From the NCBI RefSeq assembly GCF_001513675.1, contig NZ_CP013859.1, positions 3,163,081-3,227,080 on the forward strand: a DNA stretch of 64,000 bases. Direction: 5' to 3'. This stretch comes from Microbacterium sp. XT11 (GTDB lineage Bacteria > Actinomycetota > Actinomycetes > Actinomycetales > Microbacteriaceae). The position numbers and the translations under genes are program-made. The notes beneath the pieces are model-generated. The model saw only the letters and a list, made by a program, of their open reading frames with translations, ran no database searches and had not been told where the DNA came from. Below, in pieces: positions 63,613 to 64,000 of the stretch; the stretch's first letter is position 1; each line of letters starts with the position of its first letter.

Positions 63613-64000
63613 ATGCCCGCAGACGCGCACATGGTCCAGATCGGCGGACGACGCCTGCGCGTCACGAATCTGCAGAAGGTCGTCTACCCCGAGACCGGGA
63701 CGACCAAGGGCGAGATCATCGCGTACTACACGCAGGTCGCCCCCGCGCTCCTCCCGCTGCTGGCCGGGCGCCCTGTCACGCGCAAGCGCTGGGTGGACGG
63801 CGTCGGCACAGCGGATGCTCCGGCCGAAGCGTTCTTCACGAAGCAGCTCGAGCGGGGTGCACCCTCGTGGATCCCGCGGCAGGAGATCAGGCACTCGGAC
63901 GGACCGAAGGAGTATCCGCTCGTGGAGGACGTGCCGACGCTCGTCTGGCTCGCCCAGGTCGCGGCGATCGAGCTCCACGTGCCGCAGTGGCGGTTCACTC
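63613..64000 (+). CDS. ligD: LigD polymerase domain (3' end outside window)
   Basis: About 129 codons are visible. RVTNLQKVVYPETGTTKGEI and RPVTRKRWVDGVG, plus QLERGAPSWIP and HSDGPKEYPLVEDVPTLVWL, are typical of the LigD primase-polymerase domain. Partner of Ku in NHEJ. Whether ligase and nuclease domains follow is beyond the edge. Confidence 0.88.
   Translation, partial: MPADAHMVQIGGRRLRVTNLQKVVYPETGTTKGEIIAYYTQVAPALLPLLAGRPVTRKRWVDGVGTADAPAEAFFTKQLERGAPSWIPRQEIRHSDGPKEYPLVEDVPTLVWLAQVAAIELHVPQWRFT

Overview
The window is high-GC actinobacterial DNA. Gene content and order (metE-metF, smpB-ftsX-ftsE-prfB, a DUF2510 protein, a Tad pilus cluster, Ku/LigD) and frequent leaderless starts point to Microbacteriaceae, probably Microbacterium-like; this is inferred from content, not from a marker gene.

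Host left arm (1-15881): methionine synthesis (metE cut by the window edge, metF), an S9 peptidase, smpB, ftsX/ftsE, a DUF2510 membrane protein, prfB and an MFS transporter. A reverse-strand Tad/Flp pilus cluster follows: cpaF/tadA ATPase, tadB, tadC, a small pilin-like protein, two TadE-like proteins and a TadG-like protein, joined by overlapping stop/start codons.

Prophage (about 15882-60567, 44.7 kb): an apparently complete temperate siphovirus has inserted into cpaF. The N-terminal third of cpaF lies at the far right (60561-60812) and the rest at the far left (14940-15888). Joining them at a shared 7-bp core (CTCCTCG) restores an open CpaF frame, and the two phage-side flanks form a dyad typical of a serine-integrase attP. 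All recognised phage genes lie on the + strand. Order: serine integrase; small early genes with a metallophosphoesterase; tRNA-Gln(CUG) and HNH; terminase, portal, MuF-like protein with a GNAT-like C-terminus, scaffold, P22-like coat, connectors, tail genes with a -1 frameshift chaperone, tape measure, tail tip and fibres; M15 endolysin and holins; then replication and regulation: dNMP kinase, Cas4-like nuclease, a candidate recombination directionality factor, NrdH, Hjc-like resolvase, CHC2/TOPRIM/D5 primase-helicase, family A DNA polymerase, sigma-like factor, SprT-like protease, a DUF2637-HTH protein and many small unknowns.

Three repeated regulatory systems stand out in the phage. (1) An operon-leader element, TRGGYA-N14-GGCGCTCTCC followed by CTTCGTC, stands before eight operons; in several copies its 3' part can pair with the Shine-Dalgarno region, with compensatory changes. 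(2) The 10-mer CGTGTAAACG recurs on both strands, alone inside structural and replication genes (stoperator-like) and as half of 22-bp-spaced inverted pairs in a promoter family, most of which place the start codon at the predicted +1. (3) Two 102-bp nested palindromes each carry two AAGTGACGG-N5-CCGTCACTT sites. No classical immunity repressor was recognised.

Host right arm (60568-64000): a hypothetical gene, tRNA-Leu(UAG), a DedA protein, and the divergent NHEJ pair Ku and LigD (LigD cut by the window edge).
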